Shown one piece after another: positions 13,416-25,627 of a stretch of DNA of 64,000 bases. The notes beneath the pieces were generated by a model. It searched no databases. It worked only from the letters and a program-made list of their open reading frames with translations, and was not told the DNA's origin. The stretch comes from Stropharia rugosoannulata. Its lineage: Eukaryota; Basidiomycota; Agaricomycetes; Agaricales; Strophariaceae. The stretch's first letter is position 1. Each line of letters begins with the position of its first letter. The position numbers and the translations under genes are program-made. Location: positions 151,455-215,454 of the forward strand of contig JANCIK010000014.1 in assembly GCA_028532985.1 (NCBI GenBank), written 5' to 3'.

Positions 13416-16400
13416 ATGCTGCCTTTCCCTCGTTTAGATACTCAAATGCTTCGCATTCAACGGACAATTCAACCAAGCCAGCTTGCAGAAAATGCTGAGG
13501 GTATGAGCATGTTCTCTAATAATCATTCCGTAACTCATCCCAGTGCTAGTGGAACCCGCCAGCCGCAGGAGGCATGCAGGAAGGCGTAATTTGGCATATG
13601 TTTCAATTCCACTCAGGCCTCGTGCACCTAGGCGTAGCCTTTCAAATTCAAGCTCGCCAGAATGTCTTGAGGACGAGCTTAGGGATGATTATCTTCCCAA
13701 TTTTGATAGTGGAGATGAAACTGTCGAAAGTAATGATATGGATGCAGACACCGATTCAGAAATATCCTGCCTCGCCGCAAAACGCAGAAGGACTGGCAGG
13801 AATGGAAAAGGCTACAAGAAACAAAAGACATCCCGTGCCTCCAGAGTCGTATTCAATCAAAGAGTTGTTTATCCAACCGCAATTGTAGATGCCAGAAATT
13901 TCAAGCAAGCAGATAACTATCAGACCCGCTTCAGCTTTTTGGATAATCACTACTGCGACTGCGAAGCTTTGCCTGTTCAAGCTAATCTCCAGAAACACTG
14001 CAATGTTCTACAGTACCTAGACCTCTACTACTCTCACCCTTTGAATTCTATAATTTGCTATAAGCATGGATGCGCTCTACCCCTGGACCGCTGGCAGAAA
14101 CATTTACTAAATGGTCATTCATCTGAAAATTCCAAATGGCGCAAGACCAAGGAGCTTACTGCTATGAAAGAACATGTTTCAAGAGCTTTTCAACCGGCTT
14201 CTTCTGATTCTACCATTGTAATTCCAGATTGCTTACAAACCATCCTTCCTATGGCAGAGCTCTATGACGGTGTTCGGCCTCCCATTCTCAAGAGATACCC
14301 ATGCCCTGTCCCAGAATGTCATGTCTGGAGAGCAGTTAGCATAAACAAGACTTCCGGAAATGAGCATGACCTTCGAAAGCATGTTGAAGAATTTCACAAG
14401 TTGTCTCTTAGCGACTTCCCTCAGCGCACTAAATTGCCAGAGTGGACACAGAATTTAAAGCTGGGGGGACGTGCCTATCATACCTTTCGCTTGCCTCTTG
14501 GCTGGAAACCTCCAGCAATATCTGATACACCACGCTACCCTTTACAATCCTCAGCCTCCATAGAACTCCTATGCCAATCACCACCAGAGCCAAATACACC
14601 GGTACCACCGCAGGTTTCCTGGATGCATGACCTTGGGTGGCACTCATACAGGCTGTCCATGCCTTGGACTGAACAATCTCTTATGAGAGCTCTAGAATAT
14701 AACGGTGTCAACACAAGCTCGTCTCAAGGTCTGAAATGGCTTGAAATGGGACTTGGTATGATTGGCGCCTTTCTTCCCAAATACCTTTCCAATGCCAATG
14801 CCTTCCTTGACAAGCTTCATCCCAGTATCCGAAAGGCGATAAATTCTGGGTACGTTTTGGCAAGTTATCTCCAACTCCAGTATGCACTTGCTAAATAATG
14901 ACAAAATAGAAGCAAGAGAGGCGCATTCAGGCCTTTGACCGAGGGTCGGTACAAGCAATACGGCATGGTGCTGGGTCAAGTCGTTTCCCTGACTCTTAGA
15001 ATGCTTCATGAGAACGTTGTCTCGTTTGAAGAAGCTGCTCGTCCCTGCCTCTGCTGCACGCAAAAACAGTTTAAGGCAGCAGTTAACCTCTACCAAGTAA
15101 TCATGAAAGGAATGGGTGCACCCGACAAGACCATCCTTTTATCTAGGCTACATAAGTTTCTTGACTCTCTACTCCGTCCTGGCGAGCTTCCTATGACGCA
15201 AATGGCATTTCCCACAGACCTTCTCATGTTTGCTCTTAGTCTTCGTCCCAGCAACACGTATTCCACATCATCAGTTATAGCATCTAATTGCGCAGCTCTT
15301 CGCTATAGCTTACTGAGCATCTATACTCACGTCGTCCGGTGCTTGAAGGAAGGTCTGGAGGACTTCACTTGGCACGAAGAGGAAATTTCAGACACATCGG
15401 AGTTATTTGATGATTTAGATGCTTTCACTGGACATGAAGAAACTGAGGAGCCAACAAATACCATCAGTGATGATGATAACGATGCAGATGAAGAAGATAT
15501 TGAAGATGTTCTGGAGAGTTATTTCAGAGGTACTTGATTTTTAGCTTTGAACAGTTCGTGTCTATGATAACAGCGCATTATTAGACATTTGCGCACTCCA
15601 GTCAGTATCTACAGCCGATGATGTTCCTTTAGTTAAAGACTCCACCTCCGAGAGTGGATTTTTTGGAGATAACGGTAGCCATCTGAAAGGCCTCTGCGAC
15701 AAGCTTGGACTTGAATCCTGTACGCGTCTTGATCTTCACTTGATTACAATAACTTATATGCTCTTCATAATTATAGATCCACATAATGCTGATGAATTAT
15801 TTGAAGACCAGGATGCCAACAGAGACTTGGCTACGCCACAGTCTATACTAGGGTTGGTGTTTTCTGTGAATCTTCATATTACAAATCTAAATCCTAATAA
15901 CTTTGTCTAGTATTATACAACATGAAATTGGATGCGTCACAAGCCATGATGAGGTGATGAGGTCAACTCCATTTTCAAGAATCCACCGAGTATGGGGTTC
16001 CATCAGCAGCACTGCCGTTAACGAGATGGGCTCACTGCATTTCAAGTCTCTTCAGAACGGATACATTTGGAGCTTTCAGAGATATTGGAAAGAGGCCCGG
16101 TTTATTGATATGCGCAAATGGGCTGCCAGCTGCAAATCTGCCATGGACAACTTCCAAGCCAGCCTCAGCTTACTTGTCTTCCAGTCAGTGGATGATGCCA
16201 TGCATCATATAGAAATAAAAGATAATAAGGTCAGAGAAGCGCCTCATAGGCAGTCTGCAAACCTTGAAACGACAACAACCGCTCAAAACAGGCTATTTTC
16301 TAATATTCTTGTGAAAGCGTCAACTGGAGACAATGAAAATGTGGAGCGATACTTGAGATCATGGCTGGCTGAGGAGCAGAAAGCTCTGGAATTTCTTGCC

Positions 16401-17675
16401 ATTATTCTTTGCCTTGCCTGTGGTGTTAGCTTTCGTGGCTGGCAACTGGCCTCTATATACTTCGACTGCTCTGGTCATCAAGATCGAAATCTATGGATAG
16501 TCAATGGCCGGGTATTAGTTAGCCACCCAAAAGCTAAACAACGGTTATATGAGCGAGCTCCAACACTTCTGGCCTTTCCAGTGGAAATTTCGCGTTATCT
16601 GGCATATTACGCAGCAGTTATTCGCCCGACTGCTTGTCTGGTTCTCAGGCATCTGGAAATTGATGATTCACTCCATTCTGTAAAACTTTGGTGCTGTCCA
16701 GCGCCACCAGAGTCTACCACCAAGGCGCATCCAATAATGCCTTGGAGCGGGCGGCATATTTCGTTTTGCTTGCAAAAATTTACACAGTCCAAGTTGGGAA
16801 TTTCACTGACTCCACTACTTGCAAGACAAATTTCCGAAGCTGTTATTCGAGACAAGTTTCCTCGACTCTTTGATCAGCCTACCCTAACAGCAGCTCTTGC
16901 TGATTGCGCCCACCTCTCCAGCTTTCCGCAATGGAGTGATCTAACTCCAGAAACTGCTATCCAAATTCTAATGATCTCTGAAATTTGGCAGGCTATGCTT
17001 AATCTTGAGACGACTACCAGACATTCGCCATGGCTAACTCTAGTTGAAAGTAGCCAAATATTCCCCAATGATATAACCAAGAACTGGCCAATAGCTTTCC
17101 GCAAAGCTGTCAGAATTCTGGATGATTCATGTATAAGTCTTATCACAAAATCAAACAAAGAGGTTAGTTCAGTTCATTTAGAGGCATCTGCGTATGCTAA
17201 TATATTATTCTTGATAGCTTATTGGTCTACCTAACATAATTGTGCCAGTTCTCAGACACTTACTATTTGGCATTGAATTTAAATCTGTTGATACGGACCT
17301 TCCTCTGTATGGTCTTCACTGCATATCCGTAGCAAGAGCTCTGCAAATTGTGAGTTAAATGGCTGCTAAATCTTTTGTACTCTTTTAATGTTGAATTTAC
17401 AGATAAAAACAGCGGCAATGGCTGCTAATTTGGATGAGAAGATATCGACTTCATTTATCTGTGCCCACCTAGATGGAGATAGCGCAAAGACTCTCTATGA
17501 ATCAATCTTGGAAGAAGTAGAGCAGCTTAAACAACTTGACATGGAAGCCTGGGACAAGCTCAGCAGAGATGTGTATTCAGTTGAATATCCTTGCTATAGT
17601 ACTATGCTTAGTGGTGGCGAGGGACCAAGTACAGCATCAGACATTATTAATCTCATTACAGTTAGAGCAATATGA
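13416..17675 (+). CDS. OrsD-like zinc-finger protein with recombinase-like C-terminal region (copy A)
   Basis: The model has exons 13416-13500, 13544-14849, 14910-15529, 15615-15719, 15777-15852, 15911-17162, 17218-17349 and 17403-17675. The total is 3,849 nt, exactly in frame, giving 1,282 aa. The N-terminus is basic with acidic patches. Two zinc fingers follow: C-x4-C...H-x4-H near residue 200 (ICYKHGCALPL) and again near 282 (YPCPVPECHVW...DLRKHVEEFH). This is the pattern of the OrsD/DUF3505 family. An acidic linker (exons 3-5) precedes a region with CGVSFRGWQL (about residue 905), DRNLWIVNGRVLVSHPKAK and PWSGRHISFCLQKF...ARQISEAVIR. That resembles the region before the RecQ helicase in fungal telomere-linked helicases and, loosely, a tyrosine-recombinase fold. 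No helicase follows. Nuclear DNA binding is inferred; function is unknown. It is paralogous to 25628-29575, with identical intron phases. Confidence 0.8.
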
Positions 17676-20529
17676 TTGTTCTGTTCAGTGGAGGTGGGTA
17701 GATGTTGCGCCCTAGTTTACAATCGTAGTGCTTATGGAAAGCCAAGTCTTGTTTTCTCTGTCAATGTGCTTCCACTACTTAGTCACAAGCAGTAATTATT
17801 ATCCCTTCCATATGTTAACCCCTTCAAGAGCAGCCACATACTACTGCGTAACTGTCTGAGTGCGAAATGGAGTAGCGGCCGGCCACAAGCCTAGGGCTTA
17901 GGACGTGTTTTACTTGCCTTTGATAACAATGTCGAGCTCCTGTAATATTAAAGATACGTATAACTCTTGTGACTTATTAACATCAACCAGACTTCCTCCA
18001 CCGGTCGGTCAAACCTAGTAACAGTAGATTATATACCACATCTATGCCCCAGTTGATCATCCATCTATTATAACTAGTATATGCTTGTTGTCGACAAGTC
18101 CCTTCAGAAACTTTACATAAGAAACCGATGATTAGAAAATGCAAACTTTGAGCATATGAGCATTTATACAACAGGCTCACCAGTGTAGTAGTTTTCCAAT
18201 GTTTTTACGATAAACTTCCGGAATAAGTATTCAATTGTTAACGCAGCCTGATACTCTTGCTGTCTTCTCCTATGCAGGTCCCCTACAATGATTGTAGACT
18301 CCAAGATAAGCTCCAGGCACTAGCAAAGCAAGTCCGCGATTCATCTTTTTCCCGATCGCGGCATACATGCAGTGAGAATGTCATCGAGTAGGTCAGAAGG
18401 ACTCTGGCCAATCTCAAAGAGATCAGAAACACCTAGCTCGTCGCATAGCCTGACCGGACTACACACGAAGGTTTGCGTGATGAAGCGGAAAAGCAGGAGG
18501 AGCTTGCGTTATGGCTTTAATGTTGGAAAAAGATAAGCTGCGACTCGCTTGACTGGGACAGCGCGGTGTGTGATCATGCGGAAGAGATTTGAGCGTGCTT
18601 TTCACTGTTGTTTCAAAAGTGGATATTCAAATTTGACACCGTCCACAGCAAACAACTTACCTTGGAAAAGTTGTAGAATACAAGTTAACATTCACTATTA
18701 CTTATCAAGATGTCAGGAGGTATGAGGATCTCGAGAGGCATGGCAGGCTTGTAATCCATGTAGAGTATATGATTAGTAAAAAAAATCACTTGTCTACCGG
18801 ACATAAGGGACGCACCGTTGACTACTATGAGCTTCCAGACATAGTCAGCAATTGCAAGGAAGAAGGTGTAAGCAAACAGAGTACACACATAGATAACCAT
18901 TTCCCTGATCCTTGCTAGTGGGCAGATCACGAATTACAAAACATATTCTCCACTCCGCCTTGGTCACAACCTGATCACGCATCGTTTTTCCTTCAACCTC
19001 TTTAGCAGAGTCGAGCAAGTCAACAAAGACAGTGCGTAGGTAAAGCTAAGAGTCTAAGATCGGTGCCGACAGGGAGCCATGTATCATGCTCTAAAAGGTA
19101 ACTAAAAATGAAGTGAAGGCCTGACTGCCCATCGTTGTTTGCTCTCTTTTTCCTTTCCTGGCCGTCGGTCAAGGGACTGGGTGGTCATAGAGTGCGCTGA
19201 CAAGTCAACGCAATCTTCACCGGCGACAGGAAATAGGGCATCAAGCAACCGCGATTTGAATATCTGAATGCTGGCAATGCGACGAGCAAATACGACCGGA
19301 GGAGGATGAGATCGGTATGGAAGTTCAGTATGCCCTCTATTTGATGAACAAGTCTAGCAAAGACCTGGATAGCGCTGATACGTGGTCTTAAAGGTCCTTG
19401 AATGCCTTAGAAACAAGTTCAGACAGCACTGGGGTTAATGCCGGAAGGGAGTTGTGCATGATGCTATTCAAATGACCAGCGCATACCCTCCGGTATCAAC
19501 TAGTTAGAGCAACTAAACAATATTCGTAGATGGCGTATTTCGCCATATTGATAAGAGGTGTGCGAGTTCCATAGAGAATGCAGCTTTGCTTTTGCTCGGT
19601 GGACATTCTGCAGGACAACGTTGGATATGATTAATTACAGTACTAGGCAGTGAATGTGCAAAAGCATGGATACTAGGGCTATGCTTCACCGGCCTTCAGA
19701 ACATCCCATGAATTCAAAAGATTGTTGAGCAAAAGAGAAAAGACTTACCTTGCCCTCAAAGATGATAATGGAGCTTTTAAGCGACATAGAGGCGTCCCGA
19801 TCTTCAAAAAGCAGGACGTGACACTAAACAGAAAAAGGTATCACTAGCAAAAGGAAATAAGAATGGGAACTCACCTTGCGAAAGCGCCTTCATCCCTTCC
19901 ATCTGTGAGCACCAGCCTTCATTTACCACCCGCCGTTGTGTCAGGTATGGTAAATTTCTCTTCTCGGGGGTCCCATGCATTGTACGGAGTTGATAAGCCT
20001 AAAACAGCAATTTTGAGGGATCTGAATGGTTGATATTCTGTCACTTGTAGTACGCTATCCATATGGTCGTAGAAGCTGTGCTCTTCATAAGGTAGACCAA
20101 CTAGCCATAGCACGTAGACGACATCCTCACCAGGTTCTAGCTGCAGCAAATGATAAAACTACTTGTTCAGAAAGAAAAGCCGTAGGTGAAGCGCATTATG
20201 AGCGTGTAAACTTGAGCCTATGCCTGGAAAGTGCCCCGTTCTGATCGGATCATAAACAAGGACCTTTGAAGATTCATGTAGAGAGCATACCTTGAGCATA
20301 TCTGACCCCGTGTTTAAGATGAACTGCATTTTCCTGCAATTTTCCCGTAGCTTCGCAGTCCTCCTGTTCGCCGCTTCTCCTGAAAAGATGCAACTCTGAA
20401 ATCCGAGATGATTTGGGGTAATGCTCTCCAGCTGCGGATCTATCACGGCTGGCTGAGTAAAACATGTTACATGTATTGGGTCCTCCACCTGCGTGTAAAA
20501 TCTGAGAACGTTTCCATTGCGATGCCTCT
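17676..20529. other. Decayed sequence; one unrecognised minus-strand exon-like frame
   Basis: No intact gene. On the minus strand 20149-19919 reads 76 codons (GEDVVYVLWLVGLPYEEHSFYDHMDSV...) with good coding texture and is followed downstream by GT-AG-like boundaries. I do not recognise it, and it could be the gene after, or the tail of, the muskelin relic. A plus-strand run at 18720-18900 (EDLERHGRLVIHVEYMISKK) also looks like an old exon. Confidence 0.35.
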
Positions 20530-21500
20530 ATCAATTGAGGTTATAGGTATGCATGGAGTCCGACAGATGCTTGTAGTCCTGTTGACCAAGTCTTCCTAGG
20601 TACATTGAGGACCATGGAATGCCCTGCGTCGACGTTAATAACAAGAGAGCAAAGCGCAAATGAGATGAATACTCACTGAATCTAAAAGATATGACCTTAT
20701 ATGCATGCATAGAATCACCATATGGCCGCCTAGTGGATTTTGTAAGCATATTTAGACGCATGTGGGGATATATACGCGCCGGAGTAGCAATTTCCACTTG
20801 CTAGTAGCTATGCTATAACTGTACAATTCTGAGAATTTCGACACATTCCAATTTCCATCGACAATTGGTTGACAGCACGCTCTTCGAAGACATAGAGCAT
20901 TTGGGCTTTGGAGTCTATAACCATTTGATGATTAGGAGTAAGTGGAGGTCCACCCGAAGACTCATATGTAGAATGACATTAGCTAAATAGACAAATAAGA
21001 TATAGAGAACACTTACTGCGGTATTGGTCAAAAGAAAATCCCATTTCCTGGCTAGTACTCCGTGGGTGTGGTACCAATAGAATTCTGAAGTAAGCAGCTT
21101 AGTAGGAGGACGCGAAGACGATGTCGTGTCAGAAGTCGTTGCGGCAGGAGGCTGCTGTTGCTGCGTTGGTATAAGATTAGCATGAGATAACCACTTGGGC
21201 CATGGCGGATTCTTACTGGTGACGGTTCTGGCGGTCGAAGGCCGTTGTCGTCAACGATCATTCAGTTGCCCGAGTGAGTAAATTGTCCTGTTTTTGGCAT
21301 CAAAGGTATTTTGTGGGTGCCAGCTGCATTGGATTCTTGAGTCATGCTGTGGCAGAAAGCTTGTCATCCATCGTCCTTGACTTGTCCTTGACGCTATATA
21401 CCCAGAAGTTATCTAAACCTTTCTTGCGGTCCCAGCCCCCGAAAGTGTAGATTATGGGATCTATACGCATAACGTGGCCGCCTGGAGCAGGTGGAGCATC
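20530..21500 (-). pseudogene. Muskelin-like kelch-repeat protein relic
   Basis: Minus-strand blocks occur in muskelin order: MRIDPIIYTFGGWDRKKGLDNFWVYSVKD (about 21480-21390); SEFYWYHTHGVLARKWDFL (about 21090-21030); GGPPLTPNHQMVIDSKAQMLYVF (about 20955-20885); ELYSYSIATSKWKLL (about 20835-20790); and GRLGQQDYKHLSDSMHTYNLN (about 20595-20530). Muskelin is a kelch beta-propeller subunit of CTLH/GID-type ubiquitin ligases in animals and in many basidiomycetes. The blocks lie in different frames, with stops and intron-like gaps between them, and the discoidin/LisH/CTLH N-terminal part was not found. The copy is dead. Confidence 0.65.
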
Positions 21501-22864
21501 GTATCGCGATCTGAATCCGTACCCATTGGCAGGGGGTCCATACTGAGCGAGGGTAGCATGAGTTTAGAAGACCATCAAACACGGCGGATGGCATAGATTA
21601 GGGGAACTTCTCCGACTTCGACCAATTGTCTTGCAAGACAAGACTCTCTTGGAAATATGAGTGGAGAGTTGCATGTTGGTGCAGGACAAAATTGAGTGGT
21701 TAGGCTTCAAAAGGTGTCATGGGCGACGGTGTTTCAACACAGCAGCAACTCAGCAAGGCTACTTCATCACATGTGTTATGTACGACGGACGCTTTCAACA
21801 TATGTAGGACCGACGATTCCAGTCCTAGCGACCTCGTGTAGTCCTAAAACGGTCCATAAGAAAACAATAGTTTGCGAGCTGCTCAAAGGCTCACTATGTC
21901 CTATCTTGTTAACTGCTTTCTGTTGGCTTTCTGCATCTCCCTTGTCAGTTTTCCATGAGCATCTACTGCGTCTTTCACTAAGAAATATTGTCTGCACATG
22001 CATAGAATGCGAGTAACGGCACAATGATTTCAGCCCTGCAAGATATAAGCACATCTTGTCACCAGAATTGAGGAAATAGTCATCTTCGATGCGATTCTCG
22101 TCGCTGGTCGTGAATTTGGTCTAAGAAGGGCAGCAGGTTAGTATAAGTCATCTGTCGACCAGTAAGTAAAAGGGAAGTTCATAAGTGATATGTTATCTTG
22201 ACAAACCTGTCTGGGCGAAACTTCCATCAGGAGGGTTAGATAACTTGCAATAAGTATACATGTTGACAGTATTAGAGTGCCCCACGGTCATCATCACCGG
22301 CCCGTGTGAACGATCGCGGTGCCATGCAAGAGCACGTTCTGTTTGCCCTTATCACACAACATGGGAATTACTGGGATTTCGGATGTAAGCGTATTCATGA
22401 ATAGGATGTGTAAGCGTCTACTAACAAGCAAGGCTTAGGTTGTGAAACCTGTTAATATGCAGATATCGCTGAAAGCGATGTCTAGTGAGATCAAGGGGAT
22501 AGGAAATTATTAATATATGTCGCCGTTCCGTCGACTCACAGGGTTCACTTTCAGCCACCAGCATCCCCACTTGCACAATCACCACGGTCGGTTTTTCTTG
22601 CCAACCACCAGAAAATCAGGCGAAAAAAGAAGTGGAAAGGCTAGTACTTCAGCAACTTGAAGAGAAACGAAAAGCCATGCCACCTGCAAAACCCGATACC
22701 TAGCTTGTTAGGGCGCTGTCCACGCTGCATGTGAAGATCGGGCTGTCATCGGCCTATCCTGCGCCTGCGGACCCCTCGATTCCCATCCGTCGCCGGAGGA
22801 TGCTAAATGCTACTAAATCCCTAGCTGTTCGCGACGCTTGCCAGAAGCCTGTTTACACGCAAAC
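21501..22864. other. No recognisable gene
   Basis: Frames of 60-106 codons are present without motifs. The final 250 bp read in pieces such as EVERLVLQQLEEKRKAMPPAKPDT and may be the upstream part of the tRNA-ligase relic, but the match is too weak to claim. Confidence 0.35.
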
Positions 22865-23635
22865 TGCTAGAAGAGGAGGGGCAGGATGGGGAGAAGAAGC
22901 ATAAGATCGTCATGCAGAGCAACAAGTTCTTCAATATCAGGTTCCTTGAACTGAGGTGCGCTTACTACTTCTGTCTACGCGCCTGTCGTGCATTCTGACA
23001 CGATTTTAGCGGGATACAATCTGAGTCGAAAGAGTGCATCATTTTCATTGCTGCTCTGCCAACACTGGAGAAAAACTGGACTGCTATTCCCGAGGTGCAC
23101 AGATGCAGCTAAGCTAATCTTCTGTTGTGCCGACAAATCCAGCTATGTGCCGACAACTTCAAGGGACATGTCCCGGGCTACCCACCCGAACTGACAGGTC
23201 TACATCTGCACGGCCTCAACAAATGCAGCGCGGAATTCGAGACTACACCCGCTGAAACTTTCAATGAGGAATGGAGCTTCAACAAGACCATGCATGTCAC
23301 GCTGAACACCTGAAGGAGGTCCGGAAGTTAGTTCACTAGCGCCTGCTCGGAGAAGGGCGAGAAGGGCGAGTAGAATCGGGAGGCGGTTGAGGCCTTCATA
23401 ATGCGGCGCAGCCAATGCCCAAATTGCCCTGCCACTAGGGCTTGTCATTCTTGTCCGAAGTTAAATTCAAAGAACTATATGTGATGTACTGCAACTGGCC
23501 CGAGGTGATGAAGGCGCTGCTCAGCCAGGGCCTCGATCCTAGCATCCTACCCAAGTCGATGCTGAAGTGCGTGGAGACGAATCTTTGTCAAGTGGGTGAT
23601 TGAGGAAAACCCGAAAGCATTTGCGAACCATACGA
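22865..23635 (+). pseudogene. Fungal tRNA ligase (TRL1-like) N-terminal relic
   Basis: Blocks in TRL1 order read KIVMQSNKFFNIRFLE (about 22905-22950), ESKECIIFIAALPTLEKNW (about 23020-23078), then GYPPELTGLHLHGLN (23175-23220), VKFKELYVMYCNWPEV (23460-23505), LPKSMLKCVETNL and, one frame over, VKWVIEENPKAF. These match the adenylyltransferase part of the ligase that joins tRNA and HAC1 exons after splicing. In SNGCIIFIAAL-type sequences the family position after SK is G; here it is E. Several frame changes and stops, and the missing C-terminal kinase and phosphodiesterase domains, show it is not functional. An intron-like gap separates the second and third blocks. Confidence 0.7.
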
Positions 23636-24250
23636 AACAACAAATATGCGTCTCCATAACGCTTATAGTGCCTGCTCAACTTCATCCTGCTCAACTTTGT
23701 CATCTAGAATTAATCACCTAACACAACATCGTCAGTCTCTTCGGGATGCTAGTTACGCCAAGAAGGAGCCAGTTTGTCTGCTTGCGCTGCATTGGGTATT
23801 GGACAAGCCTCAAGCGACTACCCACCGCATCTGTGGGGATTGTATCCAGGACCGAGGCGAGAACCACCAGACCCCCTCCAGGCTACGCTGCGAAAGGCTG
23901 TGTCGAAATCATGGGTCTGTTGGAACAAATGTTGAACTGGGCGCCCAGGAGGAACTTACGCTCCATGCCATTGATCTCCAAGAGCGCGATCCTTGAGACG
24001 TATGCCCAGGTCTTGTTTTTGTATGCTTTGCTGTAGTACAGAAAAAAAGAACGAAATCAGACCAAAGTCGAAGTTGGAAGTAGACTGCGCGCCATCACTA
24101 ATGGCGATGTTGAAGGTTTGCCTTCCCCTGACTCTGAGGTCCTCACTTTCGGCAGCTTCGCGAATTTTTTGCATTTAAGTGACGTTATTCACAAACAAAG
24201 CATGCCAAATCCAAGCCACCACAGGCGTCTCTCTCCCATGTTGCCCACTG
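23636..24250. other. Decayed coding-like stretch between TRL1 and PDS5 relics
   Basis: An open plus-strand run near 23860-24000 reads GYAAKGCVEIMGLLEQMLNWAPRRNLRSM with convincing texture and ends in front of a GT. I cannot assign it to TRL1 or PDS5. The rest is short frames. Confidence 0.35.
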
Positions 24251-24820
24251 CGCATTCTCCGCTCAGTAGCCTTCCTTCCTCGAGAATCTCGCAAGGAAAG
24301 ATGTTACCACCAAAGCCCTCCAGAAGAAGCTCTACGCTGCTGCGCTGCACAAGTAGCTGGTGGCACGCACGGATACCGAGTCCATCAACACTGTGGGCGG
24401 CAAGCTTGTGCTTGCCTCTTTACTGCTTCACAAAGACCTTGGCGTCAAGTCATTCGCAGCATGCTGCCTAGCCGATATCCTCCTTTTTTATGCTCCTGAA
24501 GCATTGCATACCCAACATGAGCTATGCAATATCTTCTAATTCTTCTTCCATCAACTTTCCCTGGACCTAAGGGGCCCGACGAACTGTACTTTAACAAGTA
24601 CTTCCACCTCATCAGCAGCAGCACGACTTTACGAAGAAAGCATAAACTCTTATGGCTAATATTCTACTCGCTGTCATTGAACAATATTCTATATTTCAGC
24701 GTGGCGTATCTTCATGCCCCTCTGCAGTTCAGCCAGCCCGGGTACCGTGTAACTGTAGCCATCTGCAACTCCGCCGCCAAACGCCTTATAATTCGGAAAC
24801 CTACCAACTTCATCGCCTGA
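24251..24820 (+). pseudogene. PDS5-like sister-chromatid cohesion protein relic
   Basis: Plus-strand blocks read KALQKKLYAAALHK-stop-LVARTD, then GGKLVLASLLLHKDLGVKSF, AACCLADILLFYAPEA, FFFHQLSLDLRGPDELYFNK, MANILLAVIEQY, and QPGYRVTVAICNSAAKRL. This is the N-terminal HEAT-repeat order of PDS5, the cohesin-associated factor. Blocks shift frame at least three times and the first contains a TAG, so it is a pseudogene. The much longer remainder of PDS5 (normally over 1,000 aa) is not visible downstream. Confidence 0.7.
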
Positions 24821-25627
24821 AGAGAGGCGGCATCTGTGTCTGCGTTGTCGGTGACAGTACATGACCTGGTCAGGCGACTGTGCTGCTGAAATGTGTCGAA
24901 GCAATGCCTGCTCTATCTACCAATGTAAGGAGGCCCAAGTTGTGAGTTGCTCAATTCAAAGATATGATATATCTGACCCCGGATAAGTGCGGGCTGTGAC
25001 ATGCAAGGTATTCCCGTACCTTGACTACGAGGTGCTTTGCGCCATGTATTGGAAGATCTTTTGAAGAAAGGTGCTGGACTCGGACTGGACAAGAAGGTAT
25101 GGTTTCTTGTAGCCACTCTGCATCATCATCTCAGCAATCGATAGAAAGCCGTGGGGACAGAAGCATTGAACAGTATACTAGGCGAACTGTGCTGCCTTTC
25201 ATGGCCAGAAATGCGCGTCCATATATTGGCGGTAATTGATTTTGCACCAACCTTGACATAGCGGAAATAACAGACCCTCTGCGATAAAACCCACTTTCCT
25301 GACAGATCCTGAGAACAATGACGACTTTGCTGCGGCACGGATCATACGTACCAGATCATCCCCACTTCAGTTGTCCTTCCTTTACTGAAGCAGATACTCA
25401 AGGGTATCTCATACCCAAAAAATATCGACCACAAAAGCGTTGAATTTGTAAAAGATGACGAGAACCAAGATGAGGAATGGATGGAGGAGATTGGCCTTGC
25501 GGTAAACTCTTAAGGGCACGAAATGTATAGATAACCTAGTTCTATTCCATGACCTACATTCATACCTACTATCTGCACACGTTGAGAAGATCCTAAAGCC
25601 TGTGATAATTTGATAGATGCATATGCC
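24821..25627. other. Decayed sequence, one unrecognised open stretch
   Basis: A plus-strand run at about 25350-25512 reads QIIPTSVVLPLLKQILKGISYP...DDENQDEEWMEEIGLAV and stops. It has coding texture but no family was recognised; it could belong to the PDS5 relic. The remainder is short frames. Confidence 0.35.

Noticed and set aside
15530..15573. 44-nt intron in copy A ending at 15573
   Set aside because: It leads to an immediate stop (cat tat tag); ending the intron at 15614 keeps the frame and agrees with the intron phase in copy B.
13416..17675. RecQ helicase fused to the OrsD-like protein
   Set aside because: The model ends cleanly at 17675 and no helicase motifs follow on the plus strand; the same is true after copy B.
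19919..20149. Assignment of the minus-strand VVYVLWLVGLPYEEHS frame to muskelin
   Set aside because: It lies downstream of the kelch blocks but does not resemble the muskelin C-terminus I know, so it is left unassigned.
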